Below, one piece after another: positions 1 through 9,017 of a stretch of DNA of 64,000 bases. Source of the DNA: Spirochaetia bacterium 38H-sp (lineage in GTDB: Bacteria > Spirochaetota > Spirochaetia > Winmispirales > Winmispiraceae); contig JBCHKQ010000002.1 in the NCBI GenBank assembly GCA_039023545.1, positions 434,001 to 498,000 of the forward strand, written 5' to 3'. A program made the translations under genes and the position numbers. The notes under the pieces are model-generated. The model had not been told where the DNA came from, ran no database searches, and saw only the letters and a list, made by a program, of their open reading frames with translations. Every line of letters begins with the position of its first letter. The stretch's first letter is position 1.

Positions 1-252
1 GTTGTTTATGGTCTTACATGGACGGATAATGATATGGCTGATGAAAACAGTGTAGCCTTAATGCTGAGAGATTTTCTGCCGGATTGCAGGAATGCTGTAT
101 TTTTTGGCGGGCATAGACCTGTCCCAGAGCGTTTTTTACTTAGGGCAGGCGGACTGCATGTGCAAATACATAATCCGGATAAAGAATCTGTAGTGTTTAT
201 GCAGCCTGATAAGGGTTTTGATCCGGACAGCGATATAATCGAGCTTAGATAG
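1..252 (+). CDS. C-terminal part of an unrecognised protein (5' end outside window)
   Basis: Frame 1 is open from the first base to the TAG at 250-252, so this is the last 83 codons of a longer gene. The visible part contains FFGGHRPVPERFLLRAGG and ends PDSDIIELR. The GGH-P pattern faintly recalls the C-terminal metal-binding histidine region of metallophosphoesterases, but too little is present to assign a family. Only 11 nt separate its stop from the next start, so it is probably co-transcribed with the kinase/FHA/VWA genes that follow. Confidence 0.6.
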   Translation, partial: VVYGLTWTDNDMADENSVALMLRDFLPDCRNAVFFGGHRPVPERFLLRAGGLHVQIHNPDKESVVFMQPDKGFDPDSDIIELR

Positions 253-263
253 AGGAGATGATT

Positions 264-2138
264 ATGGAAAATGGCGAGGAAAAAAAATATATAAATCAAT
301 ATCAGGTTATTTCTCTTCTTGCGCGGGGAGGTATGGGAGCAGTATATAAGGCCATACATCCAAGCCTAAAAAGACATGTTGTGATAAAGAAACTTGCAAT
401 CAAACAGAAAAAAGAAATTGTAGAGAGGTTTAAGAGAGAAGCTAAGATTCTTCTTGACTGCAAGGATCCCAATATAGTTCATGTTCATGACTATTTTGTA
501 GAAGGACGGTCTCATTATATTGTTATGGAGTATATAGACGGGATGTCTCTTGATTTATTGATAAAAAAGAGACGATATCTTTCTATCCCTGTTGCAGCAT
601 ATATATTTCTCAATGTTTGCAGAGCTTTAAAATATGCTCATGACAACGGTATAATCCATAGAGATATAAAACCTGCCAACATACTACTATCAAAGAACGG
701 AGATATAAAGCTTGCGGACTTTGGTATAGCAGCCCTGGATACGGATGAAGACGAGGGAATAACAAGAGAAGGAATGACCCTTGGCACTCCGTCATACATG
801 CCGCCAGAACAGTTTAAAGACTCCAAGCATGTGGATAAGCGTGCTGATATATATGCCATGGGAGTCATGCTCTACGAGATGCTTACGGGTAAAAAACCTT
901 TTCCTGGCAATTTTTCACCGGAAACAATAGTTCTTATACAGAAAGGCAAATATCTTTCTGCAAAAAAGATAAATCCGGATATTCCTCCTGCCATAAACAG
1001 AATCATAAAAAAGACAATCAATCCCAATCCTGAAAGACGATTTAAAGATGTCTCGGCTATGATAAAAAGGCTGGAAAAGTTCTTAAAAAAATATGACATA
1101 GAAAAAATAAAAAAGGTTATTGCTTCTTATGTGAGAGAGCCTGCAAAAGCAGAAATAGATATTATGCCTACAAGGCAGATATCAACGATTGTTGCTTCTA
1201 TAAGTATTGCAATAATCCTGGCAGCCACTGGTTCTTACTTTTTATGGCAGTCCGGAGTCCTACAGAAGAATATTCTATCGTCTGTTTACGGTGGCTTTAA
1301 TCTTGTTGTAAGGGTACCAGCTGTGATAAACAATCCCGACGACCTTTTTATCAAGGCTAATCTGTTTATAGATGATAATAAGGATATTCCACCGGCACCC
1401 TACCCTTATATAAAACTTGATCTTGATAAAGAGCAATCAGATACAAGAACTCTGGTTTATAAAAGCAAAAATATTTATATTTCTCCAGGAATATACAGAA
1501 TAAAACTGGCAGTAGACAGCAGAATATACTGGCAGACAATATCCCTAAGACCTTTTTCTTCTTATACGGAGAAAAAGAAAACACAAAACATAATCATAGA
1601 CCTCATGTCCCCTGTGCCAAGGCCTCTTACTGTACATACAAAAGTGGAAGATGCAATAACAGAGAGACCAATTTCTGATGCAAAGATAGAGGTTCTGCAT
1701 GCAGGCAGGTGGAAAAACTTAGCAGAGATAAAAGAAGGAGAACTGTTTACAGGACAGGTTTATAAATTCAGAGCAATGGCGGAGGGATATTATACAGAGA
1801 ATTATTCTTTACTCATACGGCCGGGACAGGACCTGCTGTATCTCAATGCTCGACTTGTGCCAATACCTGCTAAACTAAGTATAGATGGACCGTCAGGTAT
1901 AACTCTTCTTATAAACGGCACCAGATATATTCCACAAGCAAATAGAGATAACCCATGGCATAAAATTGATTACAGAGGTGGGAAAGAAGTGCTGGAGCTT
2001 CCAGCTGGAAGATACGAGATAGAGGCAAAAAAAGGTAAAAAAGCAGCAAGGATTGTATTGGCACTCAAAGCAAATGACAGAATAACAATCAATATAAAAG
2101 AGAACAAAAATAGCTTAATAATAAACAAGGAGGAATGA
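264..2138 (+). CDS. membrane-anchored Hanks-type Ser/Thr protein kinase
   Basis: The protein (about 624 aa) opens with a complete bacterial Ser/Thr kinase domain, residues about 12-275: glycine loop ARGGMGAVYKA, catalytic lysine in VVIKKL, HRDIKPANILL, DFGIA and GTPSYMPPEQ. One transmembrane helix lies near residues 306-330, followed by a ~290-residue extracytoplasmic part of beta-type segments, so it has the PknB layout without PASTA repeats. The ATG at 264 is preferred because AGAGGAG (251-257) then has normal spacing; the ATG at 258 touches it. It is followed at 1-10 nt distances by an FHA membrane protein and a VWA-FHA protein, which are likely phospho-dependent partners. Confidence 0.93.
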   Translation: MENGEEKKYINQYQVISLLARGGMGAVYKAIHPSLKRHVVIKKLAIKQKKEIVERFKREAKILLDCKDPNIVHVHDYFVEGRSHYIVMEYIDGMSLDLLIKKRRYLSIPVAAYIFLNVCRALKYAHDNGIIHRDIKPANILLSKNGDIKLADFGIAALDTDEDEGITREGMTLGTPSYMPPEQFKDSKHVDKRADIYAMGVMLYEMLTGKKPFPGNFSPETIVLIQKGKYLSAKKINPDIPPAINRIIKKTINPNPERRFKDVSAMIKRLEKFLKKYDIEKIKKVIASYVREPAKAEIDIMPTRQISTIVASISIAIILAATGSYFLWQSGVLQKNILSSVYGGFNLVVRVPAVINNPDDLFIKANLFIDDNKDIPPAPYPYIKLDLDKEQSDTRTLVYKSKNIYISPGIYRIKLAVDSRIYWQTISLRPFSSYTEKKKTQNIIIDLMSPVPRPLTVHTKVEDAITERPISDAKIEVLHAGRWKNLAEIKEGELFTGQVYKFRAMAEGYYTENYSLLIRPGQDLLYLNARLVPIPAKLSIDGPSGITLLINGTRYIPQANRDNPWHKIDYRGGKEVLELPAGRYEIEAKKGKKAARIVLALKANDRITINIKENKNSLIINKEE

Positions 2139-2139
2139 G

Positions 2140-3033
2140 ATGTCTCTTACACAAAAAAGGATAATAATGTTATGTCTGGGAGCTCTTGGCGGTGCTATGC
2201 TCTGGCCATTGATCCTAAGCATCCAGTCGGTACAGACAGCATTTCCCAATTATCTGGTTTTTCTAATAGTACAGGGAATGATTTTTGGTCTTATCTTTGG
2301 TAGTATTTTTGGCTCCTTTGAAGGAATCGTGGTATCATCCAGAATCAAGGCTCTTAAAGGGCTTTTGCTTGGAGCAGTGGCAGGGCTTGCCGCAGGGGCT
2401 CTTGGCATCTTACTTGGACAGCATTTTCTGTTTTCTGCAGCAGAAGGAGTTATAAAGGGCTGGAAAACAGCAGAAAAAACAGGTCTCATAATAATAAGCG
2501 GAGTAAGCTGGGCAATAACCGGTGTGTTTGTATCCATGATAGAGGGACTCAGAGCAAACTCTCTCAGAAAGCTAATGGCAGGGCTTGCAGGCGGGATAAC
2601 CGGAGGCCTCCTTGGCGGAATACTTTTGGAAGCCATCAGGCAAAGCAATCCAGAAAACAGCCTCGCACTACTTGGCGGGCTCATGCTCTTTGGCCTTTCT
2701 TTGAGTGCCTTCTACACATTTTTTGAAAACAGCTTTTCATGGGGAAGCATCAAGGTTCTAAACGGACCGCTCAAAGACAAGGAATACCTTCTTGTAAAAA
2801 CTCGTATGAGTATAGGAAGCGATCCCAAGTGCGACATAGTACTTGCGGATTATGCCAATGTTAAGCCTTTACATGCATATATAAGCATAAAGAAGGGAAA
2901 GATAACACTTACCAGAGCCGATGCAGATGCAAAACTTACAGTTAACGATATGACAGAAGCGGAAAAGATTCTACGCAGAGAAGACGTCTTTTCTATAGGC
3001 AATGCCAAGTTTATATACGGTATATTTGTCTAA
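2140..3033 (+). CDS. polytopic membrane protein with C-terminal FHA domain
   Basis: 297 aa. Residues 1-195 are several glycine-rich hydrophobic helices, partly with a repeated GLAGGITGGLLGG-like character. Residues about 205-297 form a forkhead-associated domain (SIGSDPKCDIVL, then PLHAYISI), which binds phosphothreonine peptides in the cytoplasm. The usual Ser before the HA pair is replaced by Pro-Leu, so binding may be altered. The start follows the kinase stop by 1 nt, with AGGAGGAAT upstream. It is likely the membrane partner or substrate of the adjoining kinase. Confidence 0.85.
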   Translation: MSLTQKRIIMLCLGALGGAMLWPLILSIQSVQTAFPNYLVFLIVQGMIFGLIFGSIFGSFEGIVVSSRIKALKGLLLGAVAGLAAGALGILLGQHFLFSAAEGVIKGWKTAEKTGLIIISGVSWAITGVFVSMIEGLRANSLRKLMAGLAGGITGGLLGGILLEAIRQSNPENSLALLGGLMLFGLSLSAFYTFFENSFSWGSIKVLNGPLKDKEYLLVKTRMSIGSDPKCDIVLADYANVKPLHAYISIKKGKITLTRADADAKLTVNDMTEAEKILRREDVFSIGNAKFIYGIFV

Positions 3034-3043
3034 GGAGGTAAAC

Positions 3044-4411
3044 ATGAAAAAGACAATAATTGCTGTATTTATACTGCTGTGTATAACAGCACTTAATGCA
3101 CAGAATATAAGCATAACACAGATAGACACAAGCTCTCTTCTGTTGTCTCAGACAGTAAGGGCATACATATTTGCAGATAACCTACCAGGGGGGAGAATCC
3201 TTGATACAAAAGACCTGATAGTAAGCGAATCTGCAGACAACAATACGTGGCAAAAAGTACCCGTAAGAAAAGTAGAAAGAGACATAAACAGAAAAGAAGG
3301 CATCAGTTTTTATCTTCTACTGGATAACTCAGGCAGCATGTGGGACAACCTTGCAGGAGAAAAAACAGATAACCCCGATGATTTTCGCATAACACACGCA
3401 AAAAAAGCAATAAGGGATTTTCTTCCTCTACTGTCGCAGAAGGATAGAATATCCCTTGCAACTTTTAATAGAAGATATAATCTGCTGCAGCCAATAACAG
3501 AAAATCCAGCTAATATACAGACAGCACTGGAATTGATAAAAAAGCCGGATAAGGAAGAAGCATACACAGAGCTTTACATGGCTGCAGAAGAAGCGATAGA
3601 AAAATTCCCTGTAGAAACAGGAAGACGCGCTCTCATAATCCTATCTGACGGAGAAAACTTTCCTCCGGCAGGTTCAGGAAGCCATACCAATCCTGACTAT
3701 GCAATAGAGCTTGCAAGAAAGAAAGGCATAACATGTTATGTCGTACACTTTGGCACAGAAAAAGACCCGCTGATACACGAGCTTGCTTACCAAAGCGGCG
3801 GCACAGTCTTTGATGCACACAATGCAACAGAGCTTGCAAGTATATATACGACAATACAGGAGCAAATACTTCAGGAATATGCAATAAGCTATTACGCCTC
3901 CATGCAACCGGGAGAACAGCGCTATGTGAGAATAGAGCTTGCCGGTACGGACAAAGAAGCACAACAAAGCTACTATACAGGTACCATCCTAAGAAGCAGA
4001 ACATCTGTGAGCATCTGGCACTATCTTTTGCTTATAATACCTGCTGCATTATGGATTGCACTTATTCTCTTCCGCCTTGAGAAAGAGACGGATACGGCAG
4101 GCCTACGCCTTCTTTACGGTGCACCCGGCACAAAGACAAAGATGTTTCCGGTGAGCGAGGGCAGGACAATAGTCGGAGGAGACGCAACTGCGGACATAAC
4201 CCTAAGCGGTAACCCCAACATGCGCCCTCAGGCTGCAACCATAGTCTTTGACCCCAATAAGAAAAAATACGTGGTAGAAGCAGACACAGACCTCACTATC
4301 AACAATCAGCCCGCTACAAAAAAAGAGCTCAAACCAGGAGACGTGCTTAACATATCTGGTACTGTAGTTGTGTTTGACGCACCAGAGGAAAAAGACAAAA
4401 AGAAAAAATAA
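3044..4411 (+). CDS. VWA-domain protein with C-terminal FHA-like domain
   Basis: 455 aa from the ATG after TAAGGAGGTAAAC; the reading frame extends upstream but the strong ribosome site fixes this start. A signal peptide (residues 1-19) precedes a von Willebrand A domain (about 85-285) with a MIDAS-type DNSGSMWDN motif. A transmembrane helix lies near 330-350 and a C-terminal FHA-like beta domain follows (VVGG, NINNQPATKKELKPGDVLNISG). The VWA part would be periplasmic and the FHA part cytoplasmic, joining outside ligand binding to the kinase of the same operon. Box A of a variable-stem repeat begins 6 nt after its stop. Confidence 0.88.
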   Translation: MKKTIIAVFILLCITALNAQNISITQIDTSSLLLSQTVRAYIFADNLPGGRILDTKDLIVSESADNNTWQKVPVRKVERDINRKEGISFYLLLDNSGSMWDNLAGEKTDNPDDFRITHAKKAIRDFLPLLSQKDRISLATFNRRYNLLQPITENPANIQTALELIKKPDKEEAYTELYMAAEEAIEKFPVETGRRALIILSDGENFPPAGSGSHTNPDYAIELARKKGITCYVVHFGTEKDPLIHELAYQSGGTVFDAHNATELASIYTTIQEQILQEYAISYYASMQPGEQRYVRIELAGTDKEAQQSYYTGTILRSRTSVSIWHYLLLIIPAALWIALILFRLEKETDTAGLRLLYGAPGTKTKMFPVSEGRTIVGGDATADITLSGNPNMRPQAATIVFDPNKKKYVVEADTDLTINNQPATKKELKPGDVLNISGTVVVFDAPEEKDKKKK

Positions 4412-4417
4412 ATTATA

Positions 4418-4571
4418 CCGAACGTCGCAAGTCGCCCTATGGGGCGACATAAAGCAGATGGGCATACTTACTCCTGCCTGCGGCAAATATAATGCAAAGC
4501 AGGCAGTATTTTTATGCTTTTCTCTTGCCAGAGGCAGCACGGGCCGAGCAGAGCGAGGTCCGTGCGTTCGA
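4418..4571. repeat. variable-stem palindromic element, inverted pair
   Basis: Left unit: box A CCGAACG at 4418-4424, a perfect 7-bp stem with arms 4431-4437 and 4442-4448 around TATG, and box B CTGCCTGCGGCA at 4474-4485. Right unit in the opposite orientation: box B complement 4526-4537, an imperfect stem between 4538 and 4563 (CACGG pairs with CCGTG), and box A complement CGTTCGAT at 4564-4571. It lies between two genes of the same strand and starts 6 nt after the VWA gene stop. Confidence 0.8.
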
Positions 4572-4608
4572 TTTAATTTATTTTTTTTAAACAAAGTCGT
4601 AAAAGCAC

Positions 4609-4635
4609 TTGAAAATCTGATTGTCCAAATATAAT
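4609..4635 (+). promoter_or_regulatory. putative promoter of the DUF1015 gene
   Basis: TTGAAA (4609-4614) and TATAAT (4630-4635) with a short 15-nt spacer. Transcription would start near 4642, only a few bases before the ATG at 4645, so the message would be almost leaderless. It overlaps the TTG at 4621, which argues against that codon as the start. Confidence 0.45.
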
Positions 4636-4644
4636 GTACAGCTT

Positions 4645-5889
4645 ATGAATGTTGTTATTCCCAAGGTATTAAAGACGTGTAAAATTATGTTACCGTCAAA
4701 AAAGGCGGATATAGCAAAATGGCCGGTTATAGCTTGTGACCAGTTTACTTCCCAGCGTTCTTATTGGGAGAGTCTGGCAGACCAGATAGGTGATGCGCCG
4801 TCTACGCTCAAGCTTATTCTGCCGGAGGTGTATCTGGAGGATACGGATGTTAGTGGCAGAATCGATGAGATCCATAAAAATATGCATGCTTTTCTCGAGC
4901 AGGGCTTGATGGAGGAACTTCCGGAGGGAGCAGTAATCACAGAAAGAACAACAGTTTACGGCAGGAAAAGAACCGGGCTGATTATTGCTGCGGATTTGGA
5001 GGCCTACTCTTATACAGATACTAAAAATGCTGCGATTCTTCCCACTGAGGCAACTGTCCCGGAGAGGATACCACCTAGACTTGAGGTAAGACGAGGCGCC
5101 GTGCTTGAGCTTCCGCATGTCATGCTCCTCGTGGACGATAAAGATAACCGCTTTATGCAGACTATCAAAACACTGCAGAAGAGAGAGGTGTATGATACAA
5201 AGCTGCTTAAGGAAGGAGGTCATGTAAGGGGCTGGTTTATAGAAAAGGATTTTATTGCTCCCCTACTTGAGGATTTTTTGAGGGGACTTGCAAATGAACA
5301 TGACGGGATTGTTGCCGCTGTAGGGGACGGCAATCATTCTCTTGCTACGGCAAAAGCTCTGTGGGAAGAGAAGAAAAACAGCGGAGTAAAGGACGGACAT
5401 CCCGCAAGATATAGCCTTGTGGAAGTTGTAAGCATTCATGACCCGGGCCTTGCATTCGAACCCATCCATAGACTTGTTTTTGACTGCAATGCCGACACAA
5501 CTATGGATATGCTATCTGATGTCACAGCTGATTCTCAGGTGCTCAATACAAAACTGACAGATAACATGCAAATACAACAGGATGAGATAATAATATCAGA
5601 TGGTAAAAAAACTTATAAAGTAAAGCTAAATCAGGACAGACTTGCTGTAGAACAGGTGCAATACGAGTTGGATAAGCACAACAATATCAAGATGGATTAT
5701 ACTCACGGGTATTTGCATACCATGGAGCTTACAGAAACAGGTAAAAATACAGCAATATTTCTACCTGCCATTCCAAGAGAAGAGGTATTTGCAACCATAC
5801 AAAAAAGAAAGGTTTTCCCTAGAAAAAGCTTTTCCCTGGGAGAAGCGGAAGAAAAACGATACTATCTGGAAGCCCGTCGCATAGAATGA
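4645..5889 (+). CDS. DUF1015 family protein
   Basis: About 414 aa. It matches the DUF1015 family in overall pattern: near the N terminus IMLPSKKADIAKWPVIACDQ, a central DGNHSLATAKALWEE motif, and HTMELTETG toward the end. No biochemical role is established that I can name. The frame is open from a TTG at 4621, but that codon overlaps the likely -10 box, so ATG 4645 is chosen. No Shine-Dalgarno sequence is visible. Its last 28 bases overlap the convergent FtsB-like gene. Confidence 0.82.
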   Translation: MNVVIPKVLKTCKIMLPSKKADIAKWPVIACDQFTSQRSYWESLADQIGDAPSTLKLILPEVYLEDTDVSGRIDEIHKNMHAFLEQGLMEELPEGAVITERTTVYGRKRTGLIIAADLEAYSYTDTKNAAILPTEATVPERIPPRLEVRRGAVLELPHVMLLVDDKDNRFMQTIKTLQKREVYDTKLLKEGGHVRGWFIEKDFIAPLLEDFLRGLANEHDGIVAAVGDGNHSLATAKALWEEKKNSGVKDGHPARYSLVEVVSIHDPGLAFEPIHRLVFDCNADTTMDMLSDVTADSQVLNTKLTDNMQIQQDEIIISDGKKTYKVKLNQDRLAVEQVQYELDKHNNIKMDYTHGYLHTMELTETGKNTAIFLPAIPREEVFATIQKRKVFPRKSFSLGEAEEKRYYLEARRIE

Positions 5890-6359
5890 AAGCCTCCACT
5901 GTTTCCCATATAGACTTTTCTCTTCTCTGAGACTGACGGAGAAACAGAAGGAATAAGAATCCAGCTTAAAGCAAAAACAATCAGTCCTACAGAGAGGGCT
6001 ACTGCTCTTATAAACGGTGTTCTGTCTATACCCGTATCTACGGGATATATGATTGTTCCCGGGCTCATATGAGTGACAGGAGGAGATATACCTTTTAATA
6101 AGATAAGGCCTTCATCCTCTTCCAGCAGATAAAGCGATTTTGCATGATTCTTTATCTGCTCACTAGATGTGCTTAAAAGGACAAGTTTGTCCTCCAGTTG
6201 TTTGTTTTTTAAAGACAAACTTACGATATTATCTGACATTGCCTCATGGACTTTTTCTAGTTTATTATAAGATATAATACCCGTCTCACCCCATATAAAA
6301 AGTCCAATAAAATATATAAGACAGCCAATATAAGCGGAAACAACAACTCTCCATTTCAT
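5862..6359 (-). CDS. FtsB/DivIC-like septum formation initiator protein
   Basis: 165 aa from ATG 6359 (an upstream in-frame codon at 6383 is possible). An N-terminal transmembrane helix (RVVVSAYIGCLIYFIGLFIW) is followed by a coiled-coil-prone segment (residues about 30-75) and YLLEEDEGLILLKG, the usual FtsB/DivIC order. Unlike E. coli FtsB (103 aa) it has a second hydrophobic helix near residues 115-135 and a basic tail. FtsB-like proteins bridge FtsL and FtsQ at the division septum. It overlaps the DUF1015 gene tail to tail by 28 nt. Confidence 0.7.
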   Translation of the reverse strand: MKWRVVVSAYIGCLIYFIGLFIWGETGIISYNKLEKVHEAMSDNIVSLSLKNKQLEDKLVLLSTSSEQIKNHAKSLYLLEEDEGLILLKGISPPVTHMSPGTIIYPVDTGIDRTPFIRAVALSVGLIVFALSWILIPSVSPSVSEKRKVYMGNSGGFHSMRRASR

Positions 6360-6453
6360 TACTATTAAAACGGCAAATGTCACATGGACTTTATAAAAAA
6401 CAAGATACTTCTATGTAAAAAACATAGATAAAAAAGGATTTTTATTTCATTCA

Positions 6454-6482
6454 TTGACATTGATTGCAAGCTGGCATAACAT
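6454..6482 (+). promoter_or_regulatory. putative promoter of the acidic protein/Maf operon
   Basis: TTGACA (6454-6459), 17-nt spacer, TAACAT (6477-6482). It overlaps an in-frame TTG at 6454, which rules out that codon as the start; the first ATG with downstream homology to family N termini is 6547. Confidence 0.55.
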
Positions 6483-6546
6483 ATTACTTAACAGGCAAAA
6501 AAAATGTGCCGATAAGCAAAAAAACAGACCCGAGATAGGGGCAGAC

Positions 6547-9009
6547 ATGGCAGAAGAAAAAAAATCATTAGAAACAACAGAATTGGAAGAATATGGAGTA
6601 TGGGTAAAAGAGGGACCGGAGGATATATCGGAAGACGAGCTTTCTCAGCTTGACATAGAAACTGATGAATCCCCTTTTATCTCAGAAGAAGAAAATAATC
6701 TTATAAACGATATAGAAGATAATAAGGAAACTCCAGAAATTTTTCTAGAAGGGCAGGATGAAGACTTTTCCTTTGATATTTCAGATATGCCAGAAATAGA
6801 AGAACAGAAAGATGCTGAGCCTACAGCTCAGGAAGAAAACTTTGACTCTCCCATACGAGATGAGCAGGAAGATTTTTCTATGAACTTCGGTGAGGATATA
6901 GATACGGAAACAGAACTCTCTTTAGAAGAAAATATAACTGACATAGAAACGGACTTGGAAGGTATTGATTTTTCTTCAGAAGATACTGTTTTTGATACAG
7001 AAGGGGTTAGTGATACTGAGGAAATTGCAGAAGACTTTGAGGATTTATCAGAAACAAAAGATTCCGGAGAAATTGCAGAAGACATAGTCGGGATGGATAT
7101 GCAGGACTTTTCCACAGAAGAAAATACAGATTCCGATGCGTTTGACTTGTCAATAGAAGAGCTATCAGAAGAACAGGAGTCCTTTGATATAATGTCCGAG
7201 CCCGATGCAGAAGAAACCGTAAGTATCGATATGGCAGAAGAAAATGCTGCAACAACAGAAGAAGAGCTCCCTGATTTTTCATCCGACGAGCTTGAGAATA
7301 TAGAAATAGAAGAGTTTGAAGCAGAAACAGAAACCCCATCGGACTTACAGGACTCTTCGCTTATGGATATTGACCTAGAGCTGCCTGGAGAAGATAACTC
7401 AGAACCCGTGGAGCTGGAAGCCCAAGATAATGGATTAATGGAAGAAATAGATCTCTCAGACATGGATTTGGGAGAAATATCAGAAGAGTCCATGGAAGAG
7501 GAGTTTGCTGCAGAAGAAGAACCTGATTTTATAGAAGAAGATTTGGAAGAACAGGTTATAGAGACAGCATCAATAGAGGATACAAACCTTGGGGATTACC
7601 AAGACTTCCAACCGATTGAAGCAGCAGAAGAAGAGAACAGACATGTGGAAAAAACAATATCAGCAGAAGAGGATATTGAGCTGCCTGAGCTGCCTCAGGA
7701 AGAAGATTTTAATGATATAGAGGCTGTTACAGAGCATATAAGTGCTCCCATAGAAGAAGAAAGCTTTGCAGAAGAAAATATTGCTCCTATGCAGAAAGCA
7801 ACCCCATCAGCACCTGTCGTACCGGAGACAGATAATAACATACTTGCAAAGATAGAACAGGAACTCTCATCAATAAGGAAAGAGCTCTCTGACCTCAAGG
7901 CAGAATTAAGCCAGCTTAGGCCATCCACAACAGAGGAAAAAGCACCTCAAATAGAAGAAAAAATAGAAGCTGCTTCCGGTGGATTTTTTGAAGAAGACAT
8001 AGAAGAGGACGAAACCATAGCTCTTACCGGCGAAGAACTTGACAATATTCTCAGTACTGCGGAGATAGAAGAAAAGGAAGAGGAGGGCCTTTCTACAGAA
8101 GAAATAGAGGACGCTATAGGAGAAATACCGCTCAAAGAAGAAGAAAGAGAAATCATAGAAGAATATAACAAAGAACTGGAAGAATTTAAGAACGAAGAGA
8201 TTCCCATCCCAGAAGAAGACGAAGAAGAGATACCCAATATAACAGAAGAAGAAATAGAACTAACACTCAACACAGAAGAAACAGAAGATGAGATAGAACT
8301 AGGAGAAGGACTTCCTATAGATACGGATATATCGGAAGAGATGCCAGAAAACAATGAGATAGAAGAAATAGAGCTTGATATGCCGGAAGAAGCAGAAATA
8401 CAGGAAGCAATAACAGAAATACCGGAAAGTGCAAAAGAAGAAGAAATACTGCCACCCGGAATAGAAGAAATATCTCTGGAGGAAACTCCTGCAGAAATAG
8501 AAGAGCAACAAGAAGAACCGGAAATAGAAATTAGTACTGATGATGGCGAGCCTGATACGCTTTCGGAAGAAGATGAGATAGAAATTCCACAAGAAGAGAT
8601 GGAAGAGCTGGAGATAGAAATTCCAGGAGAAGAAGAATACGGAGAATTCCAGGAAATATCTACAGAAGAGACTGTCCAAGAAGAAACTCGCGAGGAAGAA
8701 CCCACAAGCGAACCAGAAGAAATCCAAATAGAAGAAGAGATACTACTGCATAGCGAAGAACCTATAGAAATCAGCTCCCCTCTGCCAGAAGAAATAGACA
8801 TGGAGGAAGTACAACAAACTGCAGAACAGGCAAAAGCAAAGGAAGCAGAGCCTCTACCGACAGAACTAAAAGAGGAGCTAAAGGCAGTACTCAGCTATAT
8901 GGATCAGCTCCTAGAAGCACTTCCGGAGGATAAGATAGAAGAATTTGCACGTTCACCCTACTTTGATACTTATAAAAAACTGTTTGAAGAACTTGGTCTT
9001 GAACAATAG
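6547..9009 (+). CDS. large hyper-acidic protein of the flagellin-modification operon
   Basis: 820 aa from ATG 6547. Glutamate and aspartate dominate almost the whole length in short EE-rich repeats, with predicted pI far below 4. The ends are different: the N terminus has TELEEYGVWVKEGPEDI, a motif I associate with spirochaete proteins, and the C terminus has a more normal helical segment (YMDQLLEALPEDKIEEFARS). A short heptad-like stretch (ILAKIEQELSSIRKELSDLK, about residue 440) is probably a coiled coil. There is no signal peptide. The gene leads an operon with a GAF-like and two MptE-like proteins. Function unknown; a scaffold or charge-spacer role is only inference. Confidence 0.8.
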   Translation: MAEEKKSLETTELEEYGVWVKEGPEDISEDELSQLDIETDESPFISEEENNLINDIEDNKETPEIFLEGQDEDFSFDISDMPEIEEQKDAEPTAQEENFDSPIRDEQEDFSMNFGEDIDTETELSLEENITDIETDLEGIDFSSEDTVFDTEGVSDTEEIAEDFEDLSETKDSGEIAEDIVGMDMQDFSTEENTDSDAFDLSIEELSEEQESFDIMSEPDAEETVSIDMAEENAATTEEELPDFSSDELENIEIEEFEAETETPSDLQDSSLMDIDLELPGEDNSEPVELEAQDNGLMEEIDLSDMDLGEISEESMEEEFAAEEEPDFIEEDLEEQVIETASIEDTNLGDYQDFQPIEAAEEENRHVEKTISAEEDIELPELPQEEDFNDIEAVTEHISAPIEEESFAEENIAPMQKATPSAPVVPETDNNILAKIEQELSSIRKELSDLKAELSQLRPSTTEEKAPQIEEKIEAASGGFFEEDIEEDETIALTGEELDNILSTAEIEEKEEEGLSTEEIEDAIGEIPLKEEEREIIEEYNKELEEFKNEEIPIPEEDEEEIPNITEEEIELTLNTEETEDEIELGEGLPIDTDISEEMPENNEIEEIELDMPEEAEIQEAITEIPESAKEEEILPPGIEEISLEETPAEIEEQQEEPEIEISTDDGEPDTLSEEDEIEIPQEEMEELEIEIPGEEEYGEFQEISTEETVQEETREEEPTSEPEEIQIEEEILLHSEEPIEISSPLPEEIDMEEVQQTAEQAKAKEAEPLPTELKEELKAVLSYMDQLLEALPEDKIEEFARSPYFDTYKKLFEELGLEQ

Positions 9010-9017
9010 GAGACAAT

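Noticed and set aside
4368..4634. 88-codon plus-strand frame over the first repeat composite
   Set aside because: It crosses the end of the VWA gene and both repeat units, with no ribosome site or protein-like composition.
7947..8801. Long Ser-rich reading frames on the minus strand (also 6828-7493)
   Set aside because: They are the antisense shadow of the Glu-rich gene: GAA/GAG codons read backwards as TTC/CTC and shifted Ser codons. No start signal or family pattern.
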